Below are positions 20,370 to 31,206 of a stretch of DNA of 64,000 bases, piece after piece. Under the pieces are notes generated by a model. The model searched no databases. It was not told where the DNA came from and saw only the letters and a list, made by a program, of their open reading frames with translations. Position 1 is the stretch's first letter, and every line of letters begins with the position of its first letter. The DNA comes from Drosophila persimilis (lineage: Eukaryota; Arthropoda; Insecta; Diptera; Drosophilidae): NCBI RefSeq assembly GCF_003286085.1, contig NW_020825313.1, forward strand, positions 3,658,001 through 3,722,000, read 5' to 3'. The position numbers and the translations under genes were made by a program.

Positions 20370-20860
20370 AAAATTGACACCAAGGCAATTCAGCTAGTGC
20401 ATTCTTTATGAAAAATATTTTCTTAGCCAAACCTCAAATTTGGTTCGAAAATAATGGTTCAGGGCAACGAAACTTTTCGCTTTCGAGCAAACAGCTGACG
20501 CAGCCCAATTTGCAACAAATTAATTTTTTTTACCATTAACAAATTCTTTTCGATTTGCATGCTGTTAATTAGTTTGTAAACATGTTCAATGCAGAGATTT
20601 TGCATCTAAAATATTTTGATCTTAATTCGCGCACTTTCTACCTTCGTTTTGATTCAAAACAAGCAATAGAAAATGTAAAGGCATTTTTATCTCGCTGCTT
20701 ATTTACGAAGCAATCAGGTCATATGATTTTATTTGCTAGAATTGGTGAGAATATGAAACATATAGATAATCAAAAGTTGCGAAAACTGGAACACCTTTAA
20801 CGTAAACGGAATGCTTGTGATGAAAGCGTAAAACGAAAAAGTAAATGCAAACGAAGGCAT
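20370..20860. repeat. Diverged relative of the CAG-ended MITE (right half)
   Basis: The order of blocks matches the right part of the MITE at 18948: GTGCATTCTTTATGAAAAAT, AAATTTGGTTCGAAAATAAT, AACAGCTGACGCA, GAACACCTTTAACG and CGAAAAAGTAAATGCAAACG. The terminal CGGAGCCTG has decayed to CGAAGGCATG. A 72-codon forward frame (20582-20800) inside is unique to this copy and has no recognisable domain. Confidence 0.6.
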
Positions 20861-21235
20861 GCAGTTACAGATATATAGTATTTGTAGATATAGTCCGACG
20901 TGGTACGATTTTCATATCAGCAATTACAAATTTGATTAAATTTATTACAAATTTCAACGCAGACTAAGCTACCGCGTGTTTATCTATTGCAAATGAATGC
21001 ACATTTTTTGTTATAAAATAAATGGATTGAATTTGAATATCATTGTGGCGCCAATCACCTATTCTGCGCATAACAGCACAGTCTTGCTTGTTTCCTCTAT
21101 TTTTCGATTTCACTTTTTTTTTGGGCGGTTAAATTATTGATATAACCGATAGACATTGCCCCTCGGATTAATATTGTGGTAATAAAGCTGCCTGCGATAA
21201 ACACTAAAATCTATTCCACAGCTGACGAAACTCAC
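20861..21235. other. Spacer left of the candidate exon
   Basis: No feature recognised. If the exon at 21419-21236 is real, this belongs to its first intron. Confidence 0.35.
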
Positions 21236-21419
21236 CACGTGGTGAAAGCGCCCGGTAGATCCAGAGCAGTGCAGTGGTTATATTCTTTGGTGTGTGTGCG
21301 TATAGGAAAACATACTCTTTTTTTATTTTGAACCGTATTATCGCGCTTAAAATAATAATAATAATCGCGCATAATAAAACTGGAAAAAGCATCTGCCTTA
21401 TTCGGTGAAATTTATCCAT
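21236..21419 (-). CDS. Candidate first coding exon with N-terminal membrane anchor
   Basis: The reverse strand starts ATGGAT at 21419 and runs 61 codons plus one base to a strong donor (CACGTG/GTGAGT at 21236/21235). The peptide starts MDKFHRIRQM and has one very hydrophobic segment (LFPVLLCAIIIIILSAII, residues 11-28), then a basic RFKIKK stop-transfer and a polar tail ending IYRALSPR. This is the layout of a signal-anchored membrane protein with the rest on later exons beyond the left. I cannot name the family. The part after the anchor faintly recalls the N-terminus of fatty-acid transport proteins, which is only a guess. The frame is also open upstream to 21587. The possibility of chance is real, as an (AAT)n run supplies the isoleucines. 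Confidence 0.35.
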
Positions 21420-23781
21420 AGTGTGTTTATTTGATGAAAAATACCTTGTGTATACAAAATAAAAATAAAGAATATAAATGCACATATCCATGTGTTCCGT
21501 GTGTGTGTAGCCCTTTGTGAATAATAGCTTATGAAATACCATATTCAGTAAATTCAAATAAAACCAAATACATTTGTACGTATGCACATGTAGCGTAGCA
21601 GCTTGTTTTCTGCCGAACGTCTACATATACAATCCGAACACAGTTTTGTATAGTTTTAGTACCGCGCAACCAGTTTTTAGCTTAATATGCTTGTATACCT
21701 CGCTTGTACATACATACATATGTACATATTCAACAAGTTTCTGCTAAAACTAGAGGGGGCATAAAGGACTTTAAAAAAAATACGTACATACATATGTACA
21801 TATGTTTAAGTGCAGTGCGTTTTATTTTAAGTGGTCCAAATTTTTATTTGTGACAGATTGCCTTGTGTAAGAAAACTATACACAAATGTACAAGAAGCGA
21901 AAGCAAACCATACATGTTGATTGTGTTAATAAATTGATGGTACACTAAAGGTAATTAAAAGCAAAACATTCTACCAGTGCACATATAAATATACCTGTAC
22001 ATATATCAACAATATTAATATGCACACAAATGTATGCATGGAAGGTATGAGTGAGCGATCACGCCAGGTGAAATTGCTTGCACCTTTTTACGTAAAACTG
22101 TACAGCCTTCAACTTATCTTAGTTGAATGTATCGTGTTTGCATTTTGTTTATGTGGCTATGCCACTTCTAAGTACAGCCATGAATGTTTGTACAACAAAA
22201 TGCATATATTTTTAATATATTTAGCTATGTTAATGGCTGCGAGGTGCTGTTAAGCGCAACAAAGCAAAAAATTCAACTATTCCGATCTTTACTCTTTCAC
22301 TTACATACATATGTATGTATGTAGGTTAATATGTGCTTACCGACATTTATGAGTTCGATTTTCTAAAGTCTATAGTCTTTTGAAAAAAAATTAAAATTAA
22401 TTGAATTTCTTGCTGTTGAAAATTTTGGTTTTACAATACAGTATAGAACATGAGTAAAAAACGTATTATATGAGCTGATTTGTGTCGCTTCGTTGCAGAA
22501 TTAACAATTGATCGTTTAAGTATAAGTATGAAAGCGAAATCTTTGTAAGGTTAATTATGGGTCTCCCATTTTTACAATACTTTTGGAAACTGGAATTTCT
22601 TTTGTAATAAGAATTGGGTGCAGTGACAGGTCTACTTTGGCTCCTATTCAGGAAATCCACTTAACACATTTTCTATTAGTGGTACATATGTTGTAGAGGT
22701 CTGCAGGAATAGCAAAAAACCGGCATTCGAATTAACCATGCGCAACCTACGCCTTAAGAGTTTGAGTAAATGATTTCGATGACGTATAACTCATCCCACA
22801 CATTCAAACGTCTTGGCACGACTTTTGCCTCTACATTTGGGCAGCAGTCAGTGTGGTCAACTTTTAAGAAGAAAAATAGCTGTTTTTGTGATAAAATGAT
22901 ATAATATCTTGTTTTAAGGTGCAGGTTTTGCAGTTTCAGAAAAAAAATATACATTGCAAAACATATGTAACTAAATATTTTAGATGTTGAGATTTCCGGC
23001 TAATATAAATTTTTAAATTTGTATAGAAATGGAATATACAAAATAGCTAAAACTAGCTATACAATAGCTGATTTGGTAACAGTGTTAGGAATAGCCTTCC
23101 AAGCAACGAACGCATGGAAAAATTCGAATATTTGTGTCTATTTTGTCACATTTATTTCGTTTTGCGCACCCATTTGTTTTAACTTAAACAACTTAATGCT
23201 GGTAACTATGAAGCCAACACAGACTCGCATTCAACTAAATTTTAATTCATTCTACTGGTCTTATGTAGAGCTCTGAATGGACAGGCAAGCGATTCGATTT
23301 GGTGGGATTCGGTTCGTTTGATCACTTGAGATCAGCGTCTCAAAACGACTCAAACACGGACTGAACGAATATCGGTATCGTCATATTTAGATCCGAAAGT
23401 GTCGGTTTTGTCTCGCTCACTCTGCATTTGATTTTCTGGTAAATAGAGCGAGAAAACAATAAAATAATTCTCTGGTTACCCTGAATTTCGCTCCAGTTTA
23501 GGGGTGCCGGGGTTTTTCATTGCAGTATCAGTCCCCCATGAAATATAGAATGAATCGTCGACGACAGTCTTGGCTGGTGCTGACTTTTCGCATGAAATGC
23601 TATATAAACCGCTACGGAATATAGTTAATCCTACTGAATCCTTGGTAACTAGTCCTGTATGAATTCATGGGTGATTTTTTTTGGGTTCATCATTTATCAG
23701 TTTATTTAAAATTGATTAGTATTATTTTACTTGTGTACATATACACATGCACATTTAAGTATAACAAAATTTGTATCCATA
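21420..23781. other. Mostly unique AT-rich DNA, no gene identified
   Basis: Contains short runs of the ACATACATATGTACATATG type common in Drosophila (near 21710, 21788 and 22305). A TATATAAAC box at 23601-23609 follows a GC-richer stretch with purine-rich GAGCGAG words, as in a promoter or LTR, but no start, repeat partner or coding region supports it. Open frames at 22020-22253 and 23019-23276 have no motif I can interpret. Confidence 0.35.
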
Positions 23782-24075
23782 TTAATTGCAACAATTACCA
23801 TGACCAGCTCCAGCGGGTAACTCCACAGTAAAAAGCAGCTCAGTACGAGCGGACTTCAAGCAAACAGGCAGCGTTAGCTTGCTGATACGTGGCTTTGGTG
23901 GCATCCTCATAAAAATCTAGAAGATGAAATGAAGATTAGAATTTTTTTTTTTTAACTTGATGTCCTACCGTGAAGAAGATGTCGAGAAATTTCTCCAGCA
24001 AGTATAGATAGTACTGGTATAAGAAGTGAACCTGGTTGATGTTGTCCACCATGAAGTAAATGTGGCTACAGACCC
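23782..24075 (-). pseudogene. Cytoplasmic dynein heavy chain fragment, two exons joined across a large gap
   Basis: Exon A (24075-23969) follows an acceptor (CTCTCTGTCTGTAG) and reads VCSHIYFMVDNINQVHFLYQ and then FLDIFFT. This resembles the CSSIYFTM...IHFLYQYSLQFFLDI block in the AAA5/AAA6 region of cytoplasmic dynein 1 heavy chain. A 52-base intron (GTAGGA...TTCTAG, 23968-23917) leads in the same phase to exon B (23916-23782): ISKLTLPVCLKSARTELLFT and VELPAGAGHG, then a stop. Exon B resembles the extreme C-terminus of the same protein (VTLPVYLN...LIFTVD). About 900 residues that lie between them in the family are missing. The reading frame is intact across the junction. It is either a deleted duplicate of the Dhc64C type or a small chimeric gene. 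Confidence 0.65.
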
Positions 24076-25970
24076 CTACAGACAGAGAGCGTCAAATACT
24101 AATGCGACCATGGTTGTCATATAATAATCAGAATTAGACATAAACAATATTTACAAAGGTCGCCAAATTTATTAAAAAAATCGCAAAAATGATTTCATGG
24201 CTCATACAGTAGCGAACAGTGAAATGTGGACACTCATGTTGTCTAACTTTAAACCGATGGCGCGTATTCAAAAACTCAAAAGTCAGTCGGGAAACATTCT
24301 TATTGTGTAGATTCATTTATTAGCTGTTAATTAACGTCTCTTTTGCATAAAAAGAGATAGAAGTTAAAACAAAATAAATATAAATGTAAAAAATGCCAAA
24401 AATTACTGAAGCCGATAGGGCATATAGCTGCCCTATGGAATTATTATTAGCTGGAATTGGGGTAAGAAAACATTAGTTTTGGCCCTATTTTCCCAAAACT
24501 TGGGATGAGCAAGTCTTCTTTAAACAAATTTATACACAATTTCGATACACAAACGCGGTTCGGTAAAACGGCCACCGCTCTCAGAAAGTAGGAGGAGAAA
24601 CACCCCAAAGGACTATCAAGGTAGGATCGTATTCTTAAACATTGCAGCATCTAAAATCGGTTCGAAATGGCATAAGATATTAGAAGGCAGATTGTTCAGT
24701 CAAAAATACGACTTTTGACACTAACAATGCTCCAGAAAAGGCGCCAATGGTCCAAACTCAACAAAACTTTGACTGTAAAACTAAATGGTATTCAAGTGTA
24801 TTCTTTTTGATTTAAGGATTCTTTTGAAAGCAAGGACGTTTGGACTCAAACTTTTAATGAGTATGTGTAAAAATTTAATGTAATATGCATATGAGTATGC
24901 ATATAGTAGATGTGTGGGAGCAACAATCGCGAGAAAAAACAATCTTACAAAACTGGTACAGGGAACGATTTAAAAGAAAGAAAGTTTGTCTTTATTTAAT
25001 TGGAAATTTATTTTCGTATAACACACATTCAATTGTACTGTACCCTACTATTTCCTGATGACCGACTAAATTATGTTCGACATCATTAGGTTTTCATGGG
25101 ATGCGCTTAATTCAGGAATCTTTCGTTTTCTTTTGGTGGTCCGATCTCTGTCTTTGTCATCACAATGCTGCTCAATAACGCGATTGTGAACAAATTGATG
25201 ATGAAAAAGATGATGACTGATAGCGAAGATGAATCCGTATCCAACAAACCCCGAGCATACCTGATAGCAAAAACTATACAATTATTGTATAAGAAACAAA
25301 TACCACCTACATTTTCGATCGACGCTTCGCGGTGCGGTCGTGCGGGGTACTGGTACTTAAATTCCCTTTCACGCTATCCTTCGCCCCTGACCGCTACTCG
25401 GTTGTCTATTCGGGTTCGTCAATGCCTTGGGCAGCTTAATCGTCTCAGAATTTTTATGTACCTATCCATATCCTAAATCTAAAAAGTTAAGGTAATACAA
25501 TATCTTATAATACCACAATTCAAAAATGTTTAAAAAAAGTGTTTTCTGGGATTCACTTAAAAAAGGACCAAAGACATGCCGAAGAAAGAGAGCAACGTTG
25601 GGGCAGTTTTACAACCCTCTTGTTCGAAAAACCTTTCACTCATGGGAATATCTAAAAATCTAAAAAATCTTATCTATCTAACGTATCCAATCTGTCACTA
25701 AGCGCTAACCAAATTGTGGTGGTATTTTGTTTATTTTTGTTGTGCTGATTATTTTGACGCCGTGTATTTGTGATCAACCGTATTATTTTTAATGTACAAG
25801 TACATTTTAAAATGCCCTGAACCCAATGGTCCCATGGTCAAATTGGGGGGGTTCGTTTGACCGAGTCTCGACTCCTACTACAAAACTTAAAAAATAGAAT
25901 CCCGTGACTCTACAGGGAGCTAACTCCGAAAACCACAATGTGCCTATTCCGAGCATACACGAAAAATAAA
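24076..25970. other. Unassigned DNA between the dynein fragment and repeat R1
   Basis: No upstream dynein exon was found on the reverse strand. A block with CCGATAGGGCATATAGCTGC (24411-24430) looks like a Drosophila transposon remnant. On the reverse strand, about 25350-25080 has an open frame without a start codon, including LSVIIFFIINLFTIALLSSI followed by a basic tail and a stop; it may be an exon with one membrane segment, but there is no family match. Nothing else is supported. Confidence 0.35.
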
Positions 25971-27600
25971 CAGCACAAGGGCGTACCCGAAAGTATTAGG
26001 GGCTTTCGTCTGTCTGTTCCAAAAAGATCGCCAACGTGAGGTCTTGAGATGGTAGTCGCCCCACAAAATTCTTTACCCACCCTTCCATGATTTCCAGTTG
26101 TGTGAAGGTTCTGGAAATCTCTATAATTCTCACCCTAACCTACGTCACCATGTCACTAGGAAATTATAAGCCTATTCCATATTCATTGCTAACGTAACTT
26201 CAATATATTTTCCGGTACTTAAAACTAGGCATTCTACCACGTAATCAGGAAAAAACTAGCAAACACAAGTTTTTTCCACCAAATATAAAAAATTATTTAA
26301 TTTCGACCAGTAGGCAAATCAATGAGAGGAAACAAAATGAATCAATAAAGGATAGAGATAAAAATAAGAGATAAATTTCTATACAAACGATAGGGTATTT
26401 GAATGGGATATAGGATATGAGAAATAATGAAATGTTTATGTTGATCAGTGTACTTGTCGATTAAGCTCCAATGCATTAGCGAAATGCATGGAATTCGAGC
26501 AATGCAAGCTTAGAGCGGAATTGGTGTGAACGCAATTGTTGCGCTCTATTAGCAGAAGCGGCCGGCCGTTGCGCATGCCATTTAGAACTATGCGAATACC
26601 GGCGCAAAGGAGAAAATGGAAATTGGGTCTCTTACAGCTTCATTACAGTGGTCCCTCGCTGAAAGGAGCCTTTCGTTGTGAAGCTGTGGAATCAATATTA
26701 GTGTGTGCCCATGTCGGAGAGGGATTGGTCAAAAAGGGGGGGCAGTTTTAATTTAATTTTTTTTTTTATTTTGTCTACCGACAAAATTAATTAAGTTTTA
26801 GGAACCTTGGGAACCTAGCGGTTCTATCGAGCCAGGACTGTGATGCGGAGATTAATGAAATTTACTGAAACGTAACGCTACACTATGCTAAAAAATCTTA
26901 GTCCGGATCCGTAAGATCTTCTTCTAGGCCGTCGCAGAGAGTGAGTTAGCGGACCACACGGGGGGGTGATCCATATAACCTGTATTCACCGAAACTACAA
27001 ACTTCATAGGTTATGGATAGCGCATGGGTTATGGCCGGTAGGGGTTATGTAACCGGGCAGGTGAATTTTTCCATCGAGCTCCCAAAAGGAGCCTCACATC
27101 AAGGTCCCACTCCCGTCAAGGGTGGGAGTGGGAGTGTGGGAGTTCTGCAACTTTGGAGGAGCTGGGTGGGCTGCCGATCGTGGGCGAAACAGAAACAAAA
27201 CCACGAGGGCTAGAAAACAACGAATTTTTTCCTACAGTGCACTTGAACATACCGTTTTTCCGACTTTTCCACGGGGACACGAGTTTCGTTATTTTCTGGC
27301 AGAGATGTGGGACGCACGGTTTTGCAAAATAATTGGTGACGAGGCATGGCAAATAGGCACTTCAAGCCAGGGTAGTTGCCTTGCCAGTTTTCTCGGCGCA
27401 CGGCTATTAAGTTCACACGATTTTCGAGAAACACACACAGCATTGGATTTTCGAAGTTTTTTTAAATTTTGTTGTTTAAAAATATATATTTGTTACCGTA
27501 GCGGAGACAATCACCGGCTGAAGCGATTCGAATTTTCAAAAGAGAACGAACTTGTGCTTTTGGACTGCTTAAATAAGAGCTAAAAGATGTAAACGTAACG
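25971..27600 (+). repeat. Dispersed repeat R1, copy 2 (longer)
   Basis: Matches 2980-4363 over 25971-27339 with small insertions and deletions; about 54 extra bases lie near 26018-26072. Right of 27339 it continues through GACGAGGCATGGCAAATAGG to about 27600, sequence absent from copy 1 except for a short GAAACACACACAG echo, which suggests copy 1 has an internal deletion. The 153-codon frame 27122-27583 has no recognised domain. Confidence 0.75.
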
Positions 27601-28182
27601 CTTCGAAAGCTTCTCTGCGATGCGCTGCACAGCACTTGGGAAAAGCTTAGCTCAGCTATTTCCTAAGTCGAGCTTGCATACACCCACCCCAACTATGCTA
27701 CGGCCTGCATCTGTAATTGGCCCAAGCTTATTGCATGCGATATGCCCGAGCACCATAGCAATAACCTTCCACGGATCTTGACTATCCAATCGCAACCGTT
27801 ACAACTACACTATGGTCCAGAAGTAGTTTTTTTGTTGGCATAAAGTGGAAAAATTTAGTTAAATACTTCAAACATAGCATCTTATGTCATGAATAGTTTT
27901 TAAAAACTTTAGTAATGACAATTGAGCAGTAGTTTCCATTACTGTTAAACCCACGGGCCGGCACTGTAATTCAGCTTATATTACTTGATTGGATATATGT
28001 ATGTACATATGCCGCTGTGATGACTTTTATACTAGTTTTATATACTGCTGTTTATTAAGTGCATTTTCCAAGAGGTAAGCTAAGGCTTCAACACGTGTAA
28101 GTGAAGTGGAATTTTGTATTTGAAGTTGCTTTCTCGTTTCAGTTGGGTATTTCAGGTGTTGTTATCGTTTTCAATGGACAAA
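27601..28182. other. Spacer, no gene
   Basis: Nothing identified. It starts with HindIII-site-rich sequence (AAGCTT three times) and ends AT-rich. Confidence 0.4.
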
Positions 28183-28570
28183 GGCCATTAACAGAAACTG
28201 CTGACAATACTCAAGCTTGCCTGAATAAACGGACCATATTATTACTTATTACTTACGATCAAATAGGACATTTATAAGTACAAACTGGCTTTATGTAGGC
28301 AAGTCATTTGGCGTCAACTTTCTGATAGTACGCTTATTAATTGTTTCAATTTAAAAGCTGGCCAAAAATATTCAGTTAAGTTTTAACGATTTTTTTTAAA
28401 ATTAATTAAATTAAATTATTTCCATGTAACGGGTAAAAGCTTTTTGCCGCAGGTCACAGGGATATACATAACAAAGTACATCAGTATATTTAGACAATAA
28501 AGGTTGAGAATTGGTATTTTGGTTAAACTGCTGCAGAAGTGTTTGCAACGCACATTTACGACCCACACGA
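28183..28570 (-). repeat. Dispersed repeat R2, copy 2
   Basis: Counterpart of 8130-8640. On the reverse strand 28569-28411 is open and reads CALQTLLQQFNQNTNSQPLL, then SKYTDVLCYVYPCDLRQKAF and TRYMEII, a plausible protein segment kept in both copies. In this copy the frame has no stop. The function is unknown. MITE copy 2 lies 180 bases to the right. Confidence 0.65.
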
Positions 28571-28748
28571 TATATATTTATTCTTAATCGGCAAAAAGTT
28601 CTCTTTTTTTTGGTTTTCTTGGTCAAAATCAATCTTATAGCTACCATAGTAACACAGTAAACATACGTTTGTATATGTTCTTGGTTTGTGACGTGGGGAG
28701 GGGCATGTTTGGAGCCTAACAAAAAGACAGAATGAAATTCGAAATAAT

Positions 28749-29374
28749 CAGCCAGGCTCCGTTTTTCACATTCACAAAAGTTTTCCGATTTACTTTTGAA
28801 ATCACATAAATTGGGGCTCTCTTTTTCCCATTCCGCAAGATTTCTTCGTTTTCAAAACGAAAACATTTTCGTTGACGAAATGAAAAGTAAACGGCTTTTT
28901 ATACAACAAAACGAACCTTAATTGCAAAAGGAAAAAAATAGATGACTTATTGATTCATTAACATCAACTTGATACCTATATCAGGGTAATTTACCTTGTG
29001 CTTTCTTTATAAATAATTTTATTTTAACCCAACCTAAAATTTGGCTCGGAAAAAATTGGCCACAGCAACAACAAATTTCGTTTTGGTGTAAGCAGCTGAC
29101 GCATTCCGATTTGGTTATCGGAACGTTGGCAATTAATAAATTTTTGCGTATAACAGCACAAATGTGCATGTAACAGCTCAGACTGTGCTTGTAACATGTG
29201 CTTAACAGAACGTCTGGGTGAGCACAGCTGTTTCCCGCCCAATTTAATTCGGACTTCAAAATGTAACATATCGATAAAAAAAATATGTGAAAAATGGAAC
29301 ACCTTAAAACGAAAACGAAACGTTTTGGCTGAAAACGTAATCCGCAAAAGTAAATGAAAAACGGAGCCTGCCTG
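28749..29374. mobile_element. CAG-ended MITE, copy 2
   Basis: Same ends as copy 1 and over 95% alike by eye along 626 bases, including AACAGCTCAGACTGTGCTTG and GAGCACAGCTGTTTCCCGCC. GAAATAAT and AATATAAA flank it. The almost unchanged sequence points to recent spread of this family. Confidence 0.8.
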
Positions 29375-29451
29375 AATATAAAAATAAAAAATTTGGGGGA
29401 AACAAACTATTTGTATTGATTCTTGACTTTTTGAACATTTTACAATATATA

Positions 29452-29862
29452 CACCTAATTCTGTTTTTACACGGTAGATTGGTTCCTGAAAAAACCGTGT
29501 AAAAAAGACATTGATCGTATTCAAAAATAGGTGACTGGTTCCTTATCTCTAAAACTTATTCAAATTACGAAACGTTGGAAAAACAAATTTGCATAAAAAA
29601 AATGCCTTTAATTTGTATTGATAGTTAAAATACTAACACATTTGTATTGCAAAAATGTAATCCCCTTAAAAAGGGAATTCTCCTACATTTTGCAAAAAAA
29701 CACTTTCTTGTTTTTATTTGGTTTCTATACGTGTTTTGTTATTTTAAACCATTCTAAATGGAATAAAATCGTGTAAAAATTTAAAATTTAAAATTGTTGA
29801 TTTTCAAACCGTGTTATTTCAAAACCGTGTAAAAAAGGACCGTGTAAAATAACAATTAGGTG
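29452..29862. mobile_element. TA-flanked MITE just upstream of Graf
   Basis: Ends are inverted repeats: CACCTAATTCTGTTTTTACA(CGGT) at the left and ACCGTGTAAAATAACAATTA(GGTG) at the right, between TA dinucleotides as in Tc1/mariner insertions. The word ACCGTGTAAAA recurs in direct and inverted orientation several times in the element. No transposase frame. It ends 135 bases before the Graf start codon, so it may supply part of the promoter or 5' untranslated region. Confidence 0.7.
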
Positions 29863-29909
29863 TATACAAAAATGTACATAAACGAAAAGAGCAGCAAATC
29901 ATTCAACGG

Positions 29910-29917
29910 TATAAAAA
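29910..29917 (+). promoter_or_regulatory. Possible TATA box of Graf
   Basis: TATAAAAA lies 88 bases before the Graf ATG in an A-rich leader. Position and sequence are suitable, but there is no initiator evidence. Confidence 0.25.
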
Positions 29918-29997
29918 AATATTAAATAAAGAAAAGAAAAATATTAAAAAGCATCTAAACCAGAGAAAACAGATACAAAATACGAAAACCACTGAAA

Positions 29998-30175
29998 ATG
30001 GGTGGAGGAAAGGATATACGTCGCGGCTTGGAGCCTTTGGAATTTGAAGAATGCATTGTCGATAGTCCAGAGTTTCGTGACAATTTAAATAAACATGAAA
30101 AGGAGCTGGATCATACTAGTCACCAGATAAAGCGAATCATCAAAGAGGTCAAAGATCTTATGAGTGCGGCAAAAG
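29998..30175 (+). CDS. Graf: First coding exon of Graf (BAR/PH/RhoGAP protein)
   Basis: The exon encodes 59 residues plus one base: MGGGKDIRRGLEPLEFEECI, then VDSPEFRDNLNKHEKELDHT and HQIKRIIKEVKDLMSAAK. This is the start of the BAR domain of the GRAF/oligophrenin family (compare LEFSDCxLDSPxFRExL...HExELxxTxxxIKxxIKxxxxLISA). Family members bind curved membranes with the BAR domain, lipids with a PH domain, and stimulate GTP hydrolysis by Rho-type GTPases; many have an SH3 domain. The ATG context is AAAATGGG after an A-rich leader. The exon ends AAAAG/GTGAGT at 30175/30176 (phase 1). No second exon was found in the window, so the first intron probably reaches beyond several transposons or the gene is truncated. 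I know the family from memory; no alignment was run. Confidence 0.85.
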
Positions 30176-30340
30176 GTGAGTAAAAGGCAACTCGTATATA
30201 CATTTTTACCAATTATTGCATACATACAAGTTAAGATTCTCAGCTACACTAATGTATGACATTAAAATCTGTCCCTCTCATATTGGCACTCGTAAACCCT
30301 CCTTCAACTCGATCTTAATGAGTTAAAGATGTGGTATATA

Positions 30341-31085
30341 CAGTGGGCTGCAAAAGTGAGTACATACTCATAATCACTGACTTTCGCCTCCCATAACAGG
30401 CAAACGAATAAAGCCAAACAAACCAAATTTGTTCCCCATATAAATACTTGTATTCTTAACAAATAAGCAATAATTACAAGAACGAGTAAAAATTTGTCAA
30501 AGAATGAAAAGTAAAAAACCAAAAGAACTCGCATGTACTCGGTTTTGCACTTTTTCATAAAAATTAAAGTAAATCATAATAAACGTGCTACCATGTAAAG
30601 CAACTTCAGACCATAGTAATAAGGAATAATATGAAATATTGAAATATTATGGTCTGAAGTTGCTTTACATGGTAGCACGTTGGTCCTCTACAATAATGTT
30701 ATGTTATTCAGTTCAGAAAGGAATATTTACAACTTCTACAAGCCTAGCTTCTTAATTTTCCGGAGAAATATATTTATCCCGAATTTAACTAACTTTTTTA
30801 CAAGAGAGGAATCCGAAGCAAATTGCGAAAATTTTTCGAGAATGACTGGTTAATCAAAATTTTAAATTGCTGGAGTGGTTATCTCAAAGAACCGAACTTA
30901 ATCCGATGGAAAACCTACGGTCAATCGTGAAACGACGGCTTGCGCACTACGAATCAGCGCCATCTAACCAAGGCGATCTCTGGGGATGTATAGATGCGGA
31001 ACGCAATCGTATTCCAAAAGATATTTTTGGGAATTTGATAGAGAACATTCCAAACCGTATTAAAAAAGTAATATCTAATATGGGT
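30341..31085 (+). mobile_element. Tc1-like transposon relic
   Basis: The left end is TA followed by CAGTGGGCTGCAAAAGTGAG, of the usual CAGTG Tc1 terminus form. The transposase C-terminus (about 30780-31085) reads SQRTELNPMENLRSIVKRRL, the box with the catalytic Glu, then ERNRIPKDIFGNLIENIPNR and IKKVISNMG. The N-terminal two thirds are missing and a 34-bp inverted repeat sits in between. The right terminus was lost where a DINE-1 fragment begins. Confidence 0.75.
30582..30681. repeat. Perfect 34-bp inverted repeat with 32-base loop
   Basis: Arms 30582-30615 and 30648-30681 (AACGTGCTACCATGTAAAGC... against ...GCTTTACATGGTAGCACGTT) are exact complements, with AT-rich sequence in the loop. It lies within the Tc1 relic. 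Nothing in the arms looks like a gene. Confidence 0.9.
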
Positions 31086-31206
31086 CTATGCACGACGACA
31101 AGTTCGGGCACGTTTTCTCTCTCACCCGCACGCACTATTTGTCGCTCAATGTAGCCATACTGAGTTGCGGTCGCAGCAGCAACTCTCAATTTTCCCCCTC
31201 GTTTAC
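31085..31206 (+). mobile_element. DINE-1-type Helitron, 3' end fragment
   Basis: TCTCTCACCCGCACGCACTA, GTAGCCATACTGA, the GTTGCGGTCGCAGCAGCAAC hairpin and CCCCCTCGTTTA correspond to the last ~150 bases of the DINE-1 copies at 13925 and 36413, with internal deletions. Confidence 0.7.

Noticed and set aside
22020-22253. Forward 77-codon frame with a hydrophobic stretch
   Set aside because: No splice donor, no family resemblance and surrounding simple repeats; not enough to call a gene.
23598-23620. TATATAAAC as the promoter of a gene
   Set aside because: No initiator, no open frame downstream and no repeat partner; mentioned only in the spacer note.
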